DNA of 64,000 nt from contig NZ_CP080376.1 of NCBI RefSeq assembly GCF_019443405.1, positions 1,054,001 to 1,118,000 of the forward strand. Direction: 5' to 3'. Shown here in pieces: positions 39,851-50,308 of the stretch. This stretch comes from Brevundimonas sp. PAMC22021 (GTDB lineage: Bacteria; Pseudomonadota; Alphaproteobacteria; Caulobacterales; Caulobacteraceae). The position numbers and the translations under genes were made by a program. Position 1 is the stretch's first letter; every line of letters starts with the position of its first letter. The notes under the pieces were generated by a model. The model searched no databases. It saw only the letters and a program-made list of their open reading frames with translations, and was not told the DNA's origin.

Positions 39851-41299
39851 ATGCCTGATCTGTCCTCCGCCCTTCACATCGCCTCGTCGGAGCTGACGCT
39901 CGCCATCGGCGGCCTGGTGCTGCTGATGATCGGCGCGTTCGGCGGCGAAAAGAGCGCGCGCCTGGTGTCGCTGCTGTCGATCGCGCTGCTGATCGTGGCC
40001 GCGATCCTGGCGGCGACCGGCCCGCTGGGTCGCGCCTTCAACGGGGCCTATGTGGCCGACGGCCTGGCCGTGTACGGCAAGGTGGTGATCTACCTCGCGG
40101 CCGCCGTCGCCATCGTGCTGGGCGACGGCTGGATGCACCGCGCGCGCATCGCCAAGTTCGAATATCCGGTGCTGATCGTGCTGGCCTCCGTCGGCATGGG
40201 CATGATGGCGTCGTCGGGCGACCTGATCTCGATGTATGTCGGCATCGAGCTGCATTCGCTGGCGCTGTATGTGCTGGCCGCCTATCACCGCAACGACCTG
40301 AGGGCGTCCGAGGCGGGCCTGAAGTATTTCGTGCTGGGCGCGCTGTCGTCGGGTCTGCTGCTGTATGGCGCGAGCCTGATCTACGGCTTCGCCGGCACCA
40401 TGCGGTTCGACGAGATCGCCGCCTTCGCCGCCGACAACCCGTCGCCGGGCCTGGTGTTCGGCCTGGTGTTCCTGATTTGCGGCCTGGCGTTCAAGGTCTC
40501 GGCCGCGCCGTTCCACATGTGGACGCCGGACGTCTACGAGGGCGCGCCGACCCCCGTGGTGGCCCTGTTCGCCACTGCACCCAAGGTCGCGGCCATGGTC
40601 CTGATCGCACGCGCGCTGGACGGAGGCTTTGCCCAGTCGCACGACCAGTGGTCGCAGGTGCTGCTGATCATCTCGGTGCTGTCGTTCGCCGTGGGCGCGT
40701 TCGGCGGGCTGGGTCAGAAGGATCTGCAGCGGCTCCTGGCCTATTCGTCGATCATCAACATCGGCTATGCGCTGCTGGGCGTCGCGGCGGGCACGGCGAT
40801 CGGCGTGCAGGCCATGCTGATCTTCATGACCCTGTATGTCGTCGACCAGTTCGGCTTCTTCGGCGTGCTTTTGTCGCTGTCCAAGAGCGGCCGTCCGGTG
40901 CGGCGCATCGCCGACCTGGCGGGGCTGAAGCGGGACCGGCCGCTGACGGCGGTGGCGTTGACCGTGCTGTCGCTGTCGGTGCTGGGCATGCCGCCTTTCT
41001 CGGGCTTCTGGAGCAAGTTCTACGTCTTTGGCGCGGCGGCGGACGCCAGCCCGGTGATGGTGGGCGTGGCGGTGGCCGGCCTGGTCGCCTCGGTCGTGGC
41101 CGCCTTCTACTATCTGCGCCTGATCAAGCTGATGTGGTTCGATGCGCCTGTCGACGACGTGCCGTTCGACAAGTCGCCGGTCGAGGCCAAGTCGGTGGCC
41201 TGGGCGGCGGCCGCGGTTTCCTTCCCGGTCGTGTTGATCGCCCTGCCGTGGATCGAACCGGCGGCGCGGGCGGCGGCGGTCGGCTTCGGCCTGCGCTGA
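39851..41299 (+). CDS. nuoN: NADH-quinone oxidoreductase subunit N
   Basis: This 482-residue antiporter-like subunit (ND2 type) has about 14 helices and the segments GIELHSLALYVLAAYHRND, AAPFHMWTPDVYEGAPTPV and AYSSIINIGYALLG. It pumps protons next to NuoK. It is the last complex I gene; the birA start follows one base after its stop, so the operon continues into cofactor genes. Confidence 0.97.
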   Translation: MPDLSSALHIASSELTLAIGGLVLLMIGAFGGEKSARLVSLLSIALLIVAAILAATGPLGRAFNGAYVADGLAVYGKVVIYLAAAVAIVLGDGWMHRARIAKFEYPVLIVLASVGMGMMASSGDLISMYVGIELHSLALYVLAAYHRNDLRASEAGLKYFVLGALSSGLLLYGASLIYGFAGTMRFDEIAAFAADNPSPGLVFGLVFLICGLAFKVSAAPFHMWTPDVYEGAPTPVVALFATAPKVAAMVLIARALDGGFAQSHDQWSQVLLIISVLSFAVGAFGGLGQKDLQRLLAYSSIINIGYALLGVAAGTAIGVQAMLIFMTLYVVDQFGFFGVLLSLSKSGRPVRRIADLAGLKRDRPLTAVALTVLSLSVLGMPPFSGFWSKFYVFGAAADASPVMVGVAVAGLVASVVAAFYYLRLIKLMWFDAPVDDVPFDKSPVEAKSVAWAAAAVSFPVVLIALPWIEPAARAAAVGFGLR

Positions 41300-41300
41300 G

Positions 41301-42041
41301 TTGGGCGACCTGCCGCCCGTCCTGATCCTGGAGACCGTCGACTCGACCAATGCGGAGGCGCGGCGTCGGGCGGAGGCGGGCGAGACAGGTCCCCTGTGGA
41401 TCGCGGCGCGTCGCCAGAGCGAGGGCCGGGGGCGTCGGGGACGTCGCTGGGAAAGCGACAGCGGCAACCTGGCCGCCACCCTGCTGATGCGAACGGCGCG
41501 AACGCCTGCGGAGGCGGCGCAGGTAACGTTTGTGGCGGCGCTGGCGGCGGCCGAGATGCTGGACGGCTACGCCGGTCGAGAGCGCGTCAGCATCAAATGG
41601 CCCAACGACGTGATGCTGGACGGCGTCAAGGTCGCCGGTATCCTGGTCGAAAGCGGCGTCCATGCGTCGGGCGGGCTGTGGCTGGCGGTCGGCATCGGGA
41701 TCAACCTGGCCCATGCGCCGGAGGGCACCGAGCGGCCGGCGACCGCAATCGGTTTGGCCGGGACCGAAGCTCCGGCCTTCGAGGCGGCGCTGGGGCGTCT
41801 CGTGGACAGCGTCTCGGCCTGGCAGGCGCGCTGGGACCAGATGGGCTTTCAACCGGTGTTGGACGCCTGGACCGACCGCACCAGGGGCCTGAACGGGCCT
41901 TGCGTCGCGCGGCTGGGGTCCGAGACGCTGGAAGGCACGGCGGACGGCGTCGAGGCTGATGGCGCCCTGCGGCTGAGACTGGCGGACGGGACGTTGCGAC
42001 GGATTTCGGCCGGCGATGTCTTCTTTGGCGAGGCGGCCTGA
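41301..42041 (+). CDS. birA: Biotin--[acetyl-CoA-carboxylase] ligase
   Basis: This 246-residue enzyme attaches biotin to carboxylases. It has the biotinyl-AMP-binding motif [12 protein letters not shown] and [19 protein letters not shown], plus the C-terminal SH3-like cap. It lacks the N-terminal helix-turn-helix of E. coli BirA, so it is a ligase without a repressor role (monofunctional type). TTG is the start codon, one base after nuoN. Linkage nuoN-birA-coaX-rnj is typical of alphaproteobacteria. Confidence 0.95.
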   Translation: MGDLPPVLILETVDSTNAEARRRAEAGETGPLWIAARRQSEGRGRRGRRWESDSGNLAATLLMRTARTPAEAAQVTFVAALAAAEMLDGYAGRERVSIKWPNDVMLDGVKVAGILVESGVHASGGLWLAVGIGINLAHAPEGTERPATAIGLAGTEAPAFEAALGRLVDSVSAWQARWDQMGFQPVLDAWTDRTRGLNGPCVARLGSETLEGTADGVEADGALRLRLADGTLRRISAGDVFFGEAA

Positions 42042-42820
42042 TGCTGCTGGCGATCGAGCAGGGCAACACCAACACGCTGTTCGCCATCCACGACGGCGCG
42101 GAATGGATCGCCCAGTGGCGGGCGGCGACGGACTCGCGACGCACGGCCGACGAATATGCGGTGTGGCTGAGCCAGCTGATGGACCTGAAGGGCATGCGCT
42201 TCGACGCCCTGACCGGTTGCATCATCTCCAGCGTGGTGCCGCAATCGATCTTCAACCTGCGCAACCTCTCGCGCCGCTATCTGCGGGTCGAGCCCCTGGT
42301 GATCGGCGATAACGTCAGCATCGGGCCGCAGCCGCGCATCCTGAAGCCCAGCGAGGCGGGCGCGGACCGGCTGGTCAACGCGGTGGGCGCGCACATGCGC
42401 TATCCCGGCGACCTGATCGTGATCGACAGCGGCACGGCGACCACCTTTGACGTGGTGGCGGCGGACGGCGCCTTTGAGGGCGGGATCATCGCGCCAGGCA
42501 TCAATCTGAGCCTACAGGCGCTGCACGAGGCAGCGGCCATGCTGCCGCGCATCGCCATCCAGAAGCCGCAGACCATCATCGGCAAGGACACGGTCTCCAA
42601 CATGCAGTCGGGCGTGTTCTGGGGCTATATCGCGCTGATCGAGGGGCTGGTCGCCCGCATCAAGACGGAGTGGGCCAGGCCCATGACCGTGATCGGCACC
42701 GGCGGCGTCGCGTCCCTGTTCGAGGGCGCGACCGACAGCATCGACCATTTCGATTCCGATCTCACCATCCGCGGCCTTCTCGAAATCTGGCGGCGGAACA
42801 CCCATCTTACGGCTGAATGA
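42041..42820 (+). CDS. coaX: Type III pantothenate kinase
   Basis: This 259-residue ASKHA-fold enzyme phosphorylates pantothenate in the first step of CoA synthesis. It has the phosphate-binding IEQGNTNT at residues 5-12, [14 protein letters not shown], and [12 protein letters not shown]. The first motif usually reads DxGNTNT; here its aspartate is glutamate. It overlaps birA by one base and rnj by ATGA. CoA made from its product is the acceptor of PdhC. Confidence 0.94.
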   Translation: MLLAIEQGNTNTLFAIHDGAEWIAQWRAATDSRRTADEYAVWLSQLMDLKGMRFDALTGCIISSVVPQSIFNLRNLSRRYLRVEPLVIGDNVSIGPQPRILKPSEAGADRLVNAVGAHMRYPGDLIVIDSGTATTFDVVAADGAFEGGIIAPGINLSLQALHEAAAMLPRIAIQKPQTIIGKDTVSNMQSGVFWGYIALIEGLVARIKTEWARPMTVIGTGGVASLFEGATDSIDHFDSDLTIRGLLEIWRRNTHLTAE

Positions 42821-44490
42821 CAAAGCAAACGAACGACGAACTCGTCTTCCTGCCGCTGGGCGGCTCGGACGAGGTGGGAATGAACCTGAACGCCTATGGC
42901 TATGGGCCAGAGGCGAACCGCGAATGGCTGATCGTCGACGTGGGGGTCACCTTTGGCGACCTGTCGACGCCGGGCGTGGATGTGATCGTGCCCGACCCGA
43001 CCTTTCTGCAGGGCGAGAACATCCGCGCCATCGTGCTGACCCACGCGCACGAGGACCATATCGGCGCCCTAGGCTGGCTGTGGTCGCGCATCAAGGCGCC
43101 GATCTACGCGACGCCGTTCACCGCCTATCTGATCAAGGACAAGCTGCGCGAAGCCGGCGTTCTGGATCAAACGACGATCCACGAGGTGCCGGTCGGCGGG
43201 ACCATCGACCTGGGGCCGTTCCAGGTCACCATGGTGACGGTGACGCACTCGATCGCCGAGCCGAACGGCCTGGCGATCCGCACGCCTCTGGGCACCGTGT
43301 TCCACACCGGCGACTGGAAGATCGACGATGAGCCGGTGATCGGCTCGCGCACCGATCAGGACGCCATCACCGCGCTCGGCGACGAGGGCGTGCTGGCCAT
43401 GGTGTGCGATTCCACCAACGTGTTCGTGGATGGCGTGGCGGGTTCGGAAGGCGGAGTGCGCGAGGCGCTGACGAGGCTGATAGGCGGGCTGAAGGGCAGG
43501 GTGGCCGTTGGCTGCTTCGCCTCCAACGTCGCGCGCATGGACAGCGTGATCCGGGCGGCAGAGGCCGCGGGACGCCGGGTGTCTCTGGCCGGGCGGTCGA
43601 TGCACCGGATCACGGCGGCGGCCAAGCACATCGGCCTTCTGCAGGACGTGAAGCCCTTCCTGTCGGACGAGGAGGCCCGCGTCTGGCCGGCCGACCAGAT
43701 CCTGTATCTGTGCACCGGCAGCCAGGGCGAGCCGCGCGCCGCCTTGTCGCGCGTGGCGGAGGGCACCCACCCGACCGTCAAGCTGGGGCTGGGCGATCAC
43801 TGCATCTTCTCGTCGCGCCAGATCCCGGGCAACGAGCTGCAGATCGGGCGGTTGCAGGACAAGCTGGCCGACCGCGGCGTGCGGCTCTACACCGAAAAGG
43901 ATCACCCCGGCATCCACGTGTCCGGCCACCCCTGCCGGGACGAGTTGAAGCAGATGTACGCCTGGGCGCGCCCGCAGATCGCCGTGCCGACGCACGGGGT
44001 TCGGCGCTTCCTGCTGGAGCACGCCAATCTGGCCAGCGATCTGGGCGTGCCGGAGACGGTGACGCCCCGCAACGGCGACCTGGTGCGCCTGGCGCCTGGT
44101 CCCGCCGCCATCATCGACGAGGTGCCGAACGGCCGTCTCTATGTCGACGGCGGCATGCTGGTGACCGAACAGGGCGAGGCGCTGAAGGAGCGCCGTCATG
44201 CCTCAACCAATGGCGTGCTGATCGTCAGCTTCGCCTTGGACAAGCGCGGTCGCATCGTCAGTGACATCGACGTGCGCAGCGTGGGCCTTCCCGGTGATCC
44301 GGCGACGCCGCTGGGCGACGCGCTGGATGATCTGGCCGAGCGGGTCGAGCAGGTGGTCCGGAGCCTGAAGGGTGAGGCGCTGGAGGACGAATACGTCATC
44401 GAGCAGGCGGTGGCGCGCACCCTGAAGAAGGCGAGCCAGCAGATCTGGGATCGCCGCCCGATCGTGGAGACCGTGGTCCTGCGCGTCTGA
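42817..44490 (+). CDS. rnj: Ribonuclease J
   Basis: This 557-residue metallo-beta-lactamase/beta-CASP nuclease has the HxHxDH motif at H76-H81 (THAHEDHIG), a beta-CASP domain with [13 protein letters not shown], and [19 protein letters not shown], whose histidine completes the zinc site. RNase J is a 5' exonuclease and endonuclease for mRNA decay and rRNA maturation. It overlaps coaX and ends the long nuo transcript. Unlike E. coli, alphaproteobacteria commonly have it alongside RNase E. Confidence 0.96.
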   Translation: MTKQTNDELVFLPLGGSDEVGMNLNAYGYGPEANREWLIVDVGVTFGDLSTPGVDVIVPDPTFLQGENIRAIVLTHAHEDHIGALGWLWSRIKAPIYATPFTAYLIKDKLREAGVLDQTTIHEVPVGGTIDLGPFQVTMVTVTHSIAEPNGLAIRTPLGTVFHTGDWKIDDEPVIGSRTDQDAITALGDEGVLAMVCDSTNVFVDGVAGSEGGVREALTRLIGGLKGRVAVGCFASNVARMDSVIRAAEAAGRRVSLAGRSMHRITAAAKHIGLLQDVKPFLSDEEARVWPADQILYLCTGSQGEPRAALSRVAEGTHPTVKLGLGDHCIFSSRQIPGNELQIGRLQDKLADRGVRLYTEKDHPGIHVSGHPCRDELKQMYAWARPQIAVPTHGVRRFLLEHANLASDLGVPETVTPRNGDLVRLAPGPAAIIDEVPNGRLYVDGGMLVTEQGEALKERRHASTNGVLIVSFALDKRGRIVSDIDVRSVGLPGDPATPLGDALDDLAERVEQVVRSLKGEALEDEYVIEQAVARTLKKASQQIWDRRPIVETVVLRV

Positions 44491-44505
44491 CGGCAACCTT
44501 TGCCG
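44491..44505 (+). terminator. Short hairpin after rnj
   Basis: CGGCAA pairs with TTGCCG across a 3-base loop directly after the rnj stop. It is short and lacks a clear T-run, so it is a weak terminator candidate. Confidence 0.35.
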
Positions 44506-44543
44506 TTGCGTCGCATTCGGTGGCGTGACGGCAAGGAGGCACG

Positions 44544-45455
44544 ATGGGCGGCGAAAGGGCCGGGCGTGGTGAACGCCTGTTGCGGCGTGTGCGGCAGGCT
44601 CGCCATCCACTGCATGGATGGCGTCGCTGGGCGGTGATCGCCGGGCAGGCGCTGGCCGGGCTGATCGCGCTGTTCGCCGTGGTCAATCTGACCCTCAGCC
44701 TGACGACCTTTCGCGGCGAGGACCCGCTGGCGCGGACGGTGCACGAACTGCGCGTGCTGTGGTTCAGCCCGCCGGACGGCCGCCCGATGTCGCCGCAGGC
44801 CTTCCCCGCCGTCTATGGCCGCGACCTGGGACCGGAGCCGACCACCGACGCCATCCGCGCCTATTTCGAGCGCGAGGCGGACGACGGCGTCGTCCTGCTC
44901 AGCCACGTCATGACCGACCGTATCCTGGCGATGAACGGGCGGATCGACGGTCGCGCGATTCCGCCCGGCGTCTACATCGGCGTGCACGCGCTGGGACCGG
45001 ATGGTTCGCCCCTGGTTCAGGTCACCAAGTACCTGGCGCACTATCTGCTGTTTCCACGCCACGCCTACATCCTGGTGGTGCCGCAGGACGGGCCTGCGAT
45101 CTCGTTCTCGGCCAGCCAGAACGCCAAGTTCGGCGTTGATCTCGATCCCTATCTTCTGGCGGCAGAGGTCGCGCCGTTCACGCCGGACGCCTATGATTTC
45201 CCCAGCTCCGGCGAGGCGCTGCACGAGATGACGCGGATCACGGACGACCCCGGGCGGATCGCCGGAGCGGTGGCGACGCTGCAAGGCTCGCGGGCGCGCA
45301 TCGAGGCGGAGCGGCGACGCTACGGCCTGCTGGCGCCCAACTCCAACACGGCGGTCGGCTGTGTGCTGCAGTCAGCCGGCGCGATCACCCAGGCGCAGCG
45401 ATCGTCCATTCTGCTGGCCCTGCGCGCACCCGGCTTTGGCGCCAGCTGCGGCTAG
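44544..45455 (+). CDS. Membrane-anchored protein of unknown function
   Basis: This 303-residue protein has a basic N-terminus, one membrane helix (about residues 29-50, AVIAGQALAGLIALFAVVNL) and a long periplasmic part. I do not recognise a family. The outer part contains AVYGRDLGPEPTTDAIRAYF and a region rich in short hydrophobic strands (YIGVHALGPDGSPLVQVTKY). It has no cysteine motif or obvious catalytic residues. AAGGAG lies 6 bases before the ATG. It ends tail to tail with the tautomerase gene; the stops overlap by 3 bases (CTAG). Confidence 0.8.
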   Translation: MGGERAGRGERLLRRVRQARHPLHGWRRWAVIAGQALAGLIALFAVVNLTLSLTTFRGEDPLARTVHELRVLWFSPPDGRPMSPQAFPAVYGRDLGPEPTTDAIRAYFEREADDGVVLLSHVMTDRILAMNGRIDGRAIPPGVYIGVHALGPDGSPLVQVTKYLAHYLLFPRHAYILVVPQDGPAISFSASQNAKFGVDLDPYLLAAEVAPFTPDAYDFPSSGEALHEMTRITDDPGRIAGAVATLQGSRARIEAERRRYGLLAPNSNTAVGCVLQSAGAITQAQRSSILLALRAPGFGASCG

Positions 45456-45811
45456 GCGGGGCGCACGACCTTTCGATAGGTCTCGCCGTCCAGCTCCAGC
45501 ACTTCGCATGAAATGGACAGGGGGCCGGGCTGCTCGGACAACGCGCCCTGCAGGCGCTCCAGCGCGGCGTCGCCGAGACGCGACTTCTGATCAGCGGTGC
45601 GTCCTGGCAGCAGGCGGATCTCGCAATGGGCCATCGCCTGCTCGGGCGCACCGTCCGCGATCACGGTGTGCTCGAGCCGGACCAGCCGTGTCTTGCACAT
45701 CGACAGCTTGGTCTCGGCGATGTCGACGCAGGCATTGTGGATGTCGAGGGCGACCGCTCGCCAGTCGACATGATCCAGGGACTTTGAGAATTCCAGGGTG
45801 ATCTGCGGCAT
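45452..45811 (-). CDS. 5-carboxymethyl-2-hydroxymuconate isomerase-like tautomerase
   Basis: This 119-residue protein keeps the catalytic proline at residue 2 (MPQITLEFSKSLD) and the two-strand layout of the CHMI/HpaF group of the tautomerase superfamily. HpaF isomerises 5-carboxymethyl-2-hydroxymuconate in homoprotocatechuate breakdown. No other hpa genes lie nearby, so the real substrate is open. The gene is convergent with the unknown membrane protein and divergent from the DUF1467 gene. Confidence 0.82.
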   Translation of the reverse strand: MPQITLEFSKSLDHVDWRAVALDIHNACVDIAETKLSMCKTRLVRLEHTVIADGAPEQAMAHCEIRLLPGRTADQKSRLGDAALERLQGALSEQPGPLSISCEVLELDGETYRKVVRPA

Positions 45812-45891
45812 CGGAGGTCTCGTCGGGAGGAGCTCTATCCGTTAGACCGCCGGGACCGGCGCGGTCAAAGCCGGCCAGCGGAGTTGCCCCC

Positions 45892-46161
45892 ATGCCCATC
45901 GGCCCCGTCACCATGATCGGCGTCTATCTGGTGCTGTGGTGGACCGTGCTTTTCGCGGTGCTGCCGCTGGGAACCTCGCGTGAGACGCACGAGCCGCCGA
46001 CGGACGGCGCACAATGGGGCGCGCCGGCGACGCCGAACCTGAAGCGCAAGTTCATCACCACCACCTGGGTGTCGGCGATCGCCTGGATCGTGGTGATGGT
46101 GGTGATCTACACCGGCTGGCTGCCGCTGCCGGACTTTTCGCGCGTGGCGCCGAACCTGTAG
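45892..46161 (+). CDS. DUF1467-family membrane protein
   Basis: This 89-residue protein has two membrane helices (about residues 5-25 and 60-77). The conserved patterns are VLWWTVLFAVLPLG and KRKFITTTWVSAIAW, which mark the DUF1467 family of alphaproteobacteria. The function is unknown. In related genomes this gene usually precedes proS, as here, 72 bases upstream. The position is stable but gives no direct functional hint. Confidence 0.87.
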   Translation: MPIGPVTMIGVYLVLWWTVLFAVLPLGTSRETHEPPTDGAQWGAPATPNLKRKFITTTWVSAIAWIVVMVVIYTGWLPLPDFSRVAPNL

Positions 46162-46175
46162 CCGCGGCCTAGCTT

Positions 46176-46199
46176 TTGCCCCCAACCACCGGCTAAAGC
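46176..46199 (+). promoter_or_regulatory. Candidate proS promoter with GCTAAAGC
   Basis: TTGCCCC and GCTAAAGC separated by 9 bases lie 34 bases before proS. The -10 is embedded in a 7-base palindrome (ACCGGCT AA AGCCGGT) that could also be an operator or a hairpin. Confidence 0.4.
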
Positions 46200-46233
46200 C
46201 GGTGTTCATCTCGCCTTTCAGGATTCCCCGCCC

Positions 46234-47550
46234 ATGCGCCTGTCGCGCTATTTCCTGCCCACGCTGAAGGAAGCGCCTTCGGACGCGCAGATCGTTTCGC
46301 ACCAGCTGATGCTGCGCGCCGGCATGATCAAGCAGGAGGCCGCCGGCATCTACGCCTGGCTGCCGCTGGGGCTGCGGGTGCTGCGCAAGATCGAGCGGAT
46401 CGTGCGCGAGGAGCAGGAGCGGGCGGGCGCGGTCGAGCTGCTGATGCCGACCTTGCAGCTGGCCGACCTGTGGCGCGAGAGCGGCCGCTACGACGCATAC
46501 GGCCCCGAGATGCTGCGCATCACCGACCGGCATGAGCGGGAGTTGCTGTACGGCCCGACCAACGAGGAAATGGTCACCGACATCTTCCGCGCCTATGTGA
46601 AGAGCTACAAGTCGCTGCCGCTGAACCTGTTTCACATTCAGTGGAAGTTCCGCGACGAGCGCCGGCCGCGCTTTGGCGTCATGCGCGGGCGCGAGTTTCT
46701 GATGAAGGACGCCTACTCGTTCGACATCGACGAGGCGGCGGCGCGCCGGGCCTACAACCGCATGTTCGTGGCCTATCTGAACACCTTCGCGCGGCTGGGA
46801 CTGAAGGCGGTGCCGATGCGCGCCGACACCGGCCCGATCGGCGGCGACTTGAGCCACGAGTTCATCGTGCTGGCCGACACCGGCGAAAGCGCCGTCTTCT
46901 GCGACCGAAAGCTGGTGGAAATGCCGGCGCCGGGCGCGGACGTGGACTGGAACGACCTGCAGGCGATCGTCGATGAGCGCACCGCGCTGTACGCCGCGAC
47001 CGAGGAAATGCACGACGCCGCTCGCTTCGAAGGCGAGACGGCCGAGGACGACCGCCTGTCGGCGCGCGGCATCGAGGTCGGTCACATCTTCTATTTCGGC
47101 ACGAAATACTCCGCTCCGATGAAGGCCATCGTGGCGGGACCCGACGGCGTGGACCGGCCGGTCCACATGGGCAGCTATGGCGTCGGCGTCTCGCGGCTGC
47201 TGGGGGCCATCATCGAGGCCGGACACGACGAGGGCGGCATCATCTGGCCGGATTCGGTTGCGCCGTTCGACGTGGTCGTCATCAACCTGCGCGCCAACGA
47301 TGCGGCGGTCTCGAGCGCCTGCGAGGACGCGGTGTCCCGTCTGGAGGCGCTCGGCAAGGACGTGCTCTATGACGACACCGACGAGCGTCCGGGCGGCAAG
47401 TTCGCCACCGCCGACCTGATCGGCGTGCCCTGGCAGCTGACCATTGGTCCGAAGGGGCTGGCGGACGGCTTGGTCGAGCTGAAGCGTCGGGCGACGGGCG
47501 AAAAGGTCTCCGTTTCGCTGGATGAAGCCCTGCAAAGGCTCTCGGCTTGA
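46234..47550 (+). CDS. proS: Prolyl-tRNA synthetase
   Basis: This 438-residue class II enzyme charges tRNA-Pro. It has motif 2 ([21 protein letters not shown], here [17 protein letters not shown]) and motif 3 ([16 protein letters not shown]), then a C-terminal anticodon domain. It lacks the editing insertion (INS) found between motifs 2 and 3 in E. coli ProRS, which is normal for alphaproteobacteria. Its stop overlaps the TTG start of the lipoprotein-export permease gene. Confidence 0.97.
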   Translation: MRLSRYFLPTLKEAPSDAQIVSHQLMLRAGMIKQEAAGIYAWLPLGLRVLRKIERIVREEQERAGAVELLMPTLQLADLWRESGRYDAYGPEMLRITDRHERELLYGPTNEEMVTDIFRAYVKSYKSLPLNLFHIQWKFRDERRPRFGVMRGREFLMKDAYSFDIDEAAARRAYNRMFVAYLNTFARLGLKAVPMRADTGPIGGDLSHEFIVLADTGESAVFCDRKLVEMPAPGADVDWNDLQAIVDERTALYAATEEMHDAARFEGETAEDDRLSARGIEVGHIFYFGTKYSAPMKAIVAGPDGVDRPVHMGSYGVGVSRLLGAIIEAGHDEGGIIWPDSVAPFDVVVINLRANDAAVSSACEDAVSRLEALGKDVLYDDTDERPGGKFATADLIGVPWQLTIGPKGLADGLVELKRRATGEKVSVSLDEALQRLSA

Positions 47551-48845
47551 GCGGGCCTGTTTCAGCGTCCGGCAAGCCGGCGGGCGCGTTTTCCGCCTGG
47601 GAGATCGGGCTGGCGCTCCGCTACCTGCGCGCCAAGCGCAAGGAAGGCGGCGTCGCCACTATCGCCGTGATCAGCTTCATCGGCATCATGCTGGCGGTCG
47701 CGGTGCTGATCAGCGTGATGAGCATCATGGCCGGCTTCCGCTCCACCCTGCTGGACCGGATGCTGAGCTTCAACGGGCACATGTATGTGCAAGGGTCCGT
47801 GCTGGTGTCGGAAGATCGTGAGGCGCGCCTCCGCCGGATCGCCGAGGTCCCCGGCGTGGTCAGCGTGTCGGTGCTGAACGAGGCGCAGAGCCTGGTGCGC
47901 GTCGGCGGCTTCACAACCGGCGCCATCGTCAAGGGCGTGCGGCCTCAGGACCTGCCCGCCAACACCTATGTCTATCGCAGCCTGTCGGAAGAGGCGCGGC
48001 GCAGCTTCGGCCAGGGCGCCTACGGCGGCGACCGCGTGCTGATCGGCAAGGCCATGGCCGACGCCAACGGCGTGCGGGTCGGGGATCCGATCACCCTGTA
48101 TTCGCCGACGGGCGCGGACAGCGCGTTCGGAAATCTCGGCGGGCTGGAAAAGACCTACATCGTCGGCGGCGTCTTCAGTTCGGGGACGTCCGAGTTCGAC
48201 CAGGCGTTCATCTTCATGCCGCTGGAGCAGCATCAGCTGTTCTTCGGCAAGGAGGGCGTGTGGGATGCGCTGGAGGTCAAGGTGGCCAAGCCGGACGAGG
48301 TCGGCCAGCTGATCCAGCCGATCCGTGAAGCCGCAGGGCCGGGCGCCGCCATTACCGACTGGCGCGACCGCCTGGCCGCCTTCTACGGCGCGTTGCGGGT
48401 CGAGCGGGTGGCGATGAGCATCATCCTGGGCCTCGTCGTCGCCATTGCGGCCATGAACATCATCTCCGGCATCGTCATGCTGGTGAAGAACAAGGGGCGC
48501 GACATCGCCATCCTGCGCACCATCGGCGCCAGCCCGTCATCCATTCTGCGCGTCTTCTTCATGGCGGGCGCCGCCATCGGGGTTGCGGGCACGGTCGCGG
48601 GCCTGGTGCTGGGGCTGGTGTTCTGCCTGAACATCGCCGCCATCCAGCACTTCCTGGAGGCCCTGCTGGGCGTGCAGCTGTTCAACTCGGACGTCTACAT
48701 GCTGGACAGCATCCCGGCGCTGGTCGATCCGGTGGACGTGAGCTGGACGGCGTTCTGGGCGCTGCTGATGAGCTGCATCGCCAGCCTGCCGCCCTCCTGG
48801 CGCGCCTCGCGCATCGATCCGGTGGAGGCCCTGCGTTATGAGTAA
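47547..48845 (+). CDS. lolC: Lipoprotein-releasing ABC transporter permease (LolC/E)
   Basis: This 432-residue inner-membrane protein has the LolC/E N-terminus ([18 protein letters not shown]), a periplasmic domain, and a C-terminal FtsX-type permease with helices around residues 290-310 and 335-370. With LolD it extracts lipoproteins from the inner membrane and passes them to LolA. One permease gene is present, so the complex may be homodimeric (LolF type). TTG start overlaps the proS stop; the gene overlaps lolD by 8 bases. Confidence 0.93.
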   Translation: MSGPVSASGKPAGAFSAWEIGLALRYLRAKRKEGGVATIAVISFIGIMLAVAVLISVMSIMAGFRSTLLDRMLSFNGHMYVQGSVLVSEDREARLRRIAEVPGVVSVSVLNEAQSLVRVGGFTTGAIVKGVRPQDLPANTYVYRSLSEEARRSFGQGAYGGDRVLIGKAMADANGVRVGDPITLYSPTGADSAFGNLGGLEKTYIVGGVFSSGTSEFDQAFIFMPLEQHQLFFGKEGVWDALEVKVAKPDEVGQLIQPIREAAGPGAAITDWRDRLAAFYGALRVERVAMSIILGLVVAIAAMNIISGIVMLVKNKGRDIAILRTIGASPSSILRVFFMAGAAIGVAGTVAGLVLGLVFCLNIAAIQHFLEALLGVQLFNSDVYMLDSIPALVDPVDVSWTAFWALLMSCIASLPPSWRASRIDPVEALRYE

Positions 48846-49542
48846 GTCGCCGGTGCTGTCGGTGCGGGGCCTGACCCGCACCTATCCCACCGCCCAGGGC
48901 GGCCTGACCGTGCTGAAGGGCGTAGACCTCGACGTGCATCCGGGCGAACTGGTCGGGCTGATCGGGCCCTCCGGATCCGGCAAGTCGTCGCTGCTGCACG
49001 CTGCGGGCCTCTTGGAGCGGCCGACCGCCGGCACGGTGATGATCGATGGCGAGAACGTCGGCGCGCTGGACGAGCGGACGCGCACGCGCCTGCGCCTGTC
49101 GCGGATCGGCTTCGTCTACCAGTTCCACCACCTGCTGCCCGAGTTCGACGCCCGCGACAACGTGGCCTTGCCGATGCGCATCGCCGGCCTGTCCCAGGCC
49201 GAGGCGCGCAGGCGCGCGGAGGAGACGCTGAGCGCGCTCGGCCTCGGCGAACGCCTGACGCACCAACCGGCCCAGCTTTCGGGCGGGGAGCAGCAGCGCG
49301 TCGCCATCGCTCGGTCGCTGGCCAACAAGCCGCGCCTGCTGCTGGCCGACGAGCCGACCGGCAACCTCGATCCCGCGACCAGCCAGGCGGTATTCGAGGC
49401 GCTACGCACCCTTGCCAAGACCACCGGCGTCGCCGCTCTGATCGCCACGCACAATATGGAGCTGGCCGGCCACATGGACCGGGTGTTCGCGCTGAAGGAC
49501 GGCCATCTGGAGCAACGCGCGGCGGAGAGTCACGCCTACTGA
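48838..49542 (+). CDS. lolD: Lipoprotein-releasing ABC transporter ATPase LolD
   Basis: This 234-residue ATPase has Walker A (GPSGSGKSS), the signature LSGGEQQRVAIARSL and Walker B (LLLADEPTGNLD), plus the VYQFHHLLPEFDA Q-loop typical of the LolD/MacB class. It powers lipoprotein release by the permease encoded just upstream. Several predicted lipoproteins in this window would be its clients. Confidence 0.96.
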   Translation: MSKSPVLSVRGLTRTYPTAQGGLTVLKGVDLDVHPGELVGLIGPSGSGKSSLLHAAGLLERPTAGTVMIDGENVGALDERTRTRLRLSRIGFVYQFHHLLPEFDARDNVALPMRIAGLSQAEARRRAEETLSALGLGERLTHQPAQLSGGEQQRVAIARSLANKPRLLLADEPTGNLDPATSQAVFEALRTLAKTTGVAALIATHNMELAGHMDRVFALKDGHLEQRAAESHAY

Positions 49543-49549
49543 CCGCGCT

Positions 49550-50182
49550 TCAGCCGACGGCGGCCGAGCCCCAGACGGCTGTCAGCCGCGCTGTGCGTCG
49601 GCAACCGATGCGATAGGCTTCGTAGCGAGCCGGATTGCGGCGGGCGAAATCCTGGTGCTCAGAACCCGCCGGCCAGAAGCGGGCGTTCGCCAGAACCGGG
49701 GTGATGAAGACACGGCGAGGCAGCGCCCGGGTCGCGGCCAGACGTGAGGCGTCAGCCGCCGACTTCTGCGCGGGCGTGGCGTATACGGCCGTGCGATAGG
49801 ACGGGCCTTGATCGCAGAACTGGCCATGTCGGTCCGTGGGATCGATCGTGCGCCAGTAGCGGTCGACTAGCGCGCGGTAGCTGACCACGCGTGGATCGAA
49901 GGTGACCTGAACCGCCTCGCGGTGGCCGGTCCCGCCTCGCACCACTTGGTTGTAGGAAGGACGGGGCGTATGCCCGCCGATGAAGCCGGACACGGCCGAG
50001 CGCACGCCCGGGACGCCGTCGAAAGCCTTCTCTGTGGACCAGAAACACCCGCCGGCGAAGACGGCGGTCTGAAGCCCAAGCGATGGCGGCGGCGGGGCCG
50101 CCTGGGCGCGGTGTTGTTGGCTTGAGCACGTGAGCACGAACACGAGCGCGCTGGTCACATAGGGTGCTGATCGCACGGCCAT
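49550..50182 (-). CDS. msrA: Periplasmic peptide-methionine (S)-S-oxide reductase MsrA
   Basis: This 210-residue enzyme repairs methionine-S-sulfoxide. The catalytic motif AGGCFWSTE has C46 as the nucleophile, and YRTAVY and GSEHQDF are conserved. An N-terminal signal peptide (about residues 1-30, ending AQA) predicts export, unlike the usual cytoplasmic MsrA. A recycling cysteine is present in RIGCRR near the C-terminus. The gene faces lolD and is divergent from dnaE. Confidence 0.93.
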   Translation of the reverse strand: MAVRSAPYVTSALVFVLTCSSQQHRAQAAPPPPSLGLQTAVFAGGCFWSTEKAFDGVPGVRSAVSGFIGGHTPRPSYNQVVRGGTGHREAVQVTFDPRVVSYRALVDRYWRTIDPTDRHGQFCDQGPSYRTAVYATPAQKSAADASRLAATRALPRRVFITPVLANARFWPAGSEHQDFARRNPARYEAYRIGCRRTARLTAVWGSAAVG

Positions 50183-50308
50183 CTACAATCTCGACTGAGG
50201 CATGATCAGAATACGCTGACGCGCCCATGAAAGATGCAGGACTTGACGAGAACGGAAGCGGAACATAGAACATTCCCGGAACACACAGGTTGATCTGGGG
50301 ATAAGGCC

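Noticed and set aside
38537..41479. 980-codon open frame on the minus strand
   Set aside because: It is opposite nuoM and nuoN, which are certain genes. The translation is antisense composition only.
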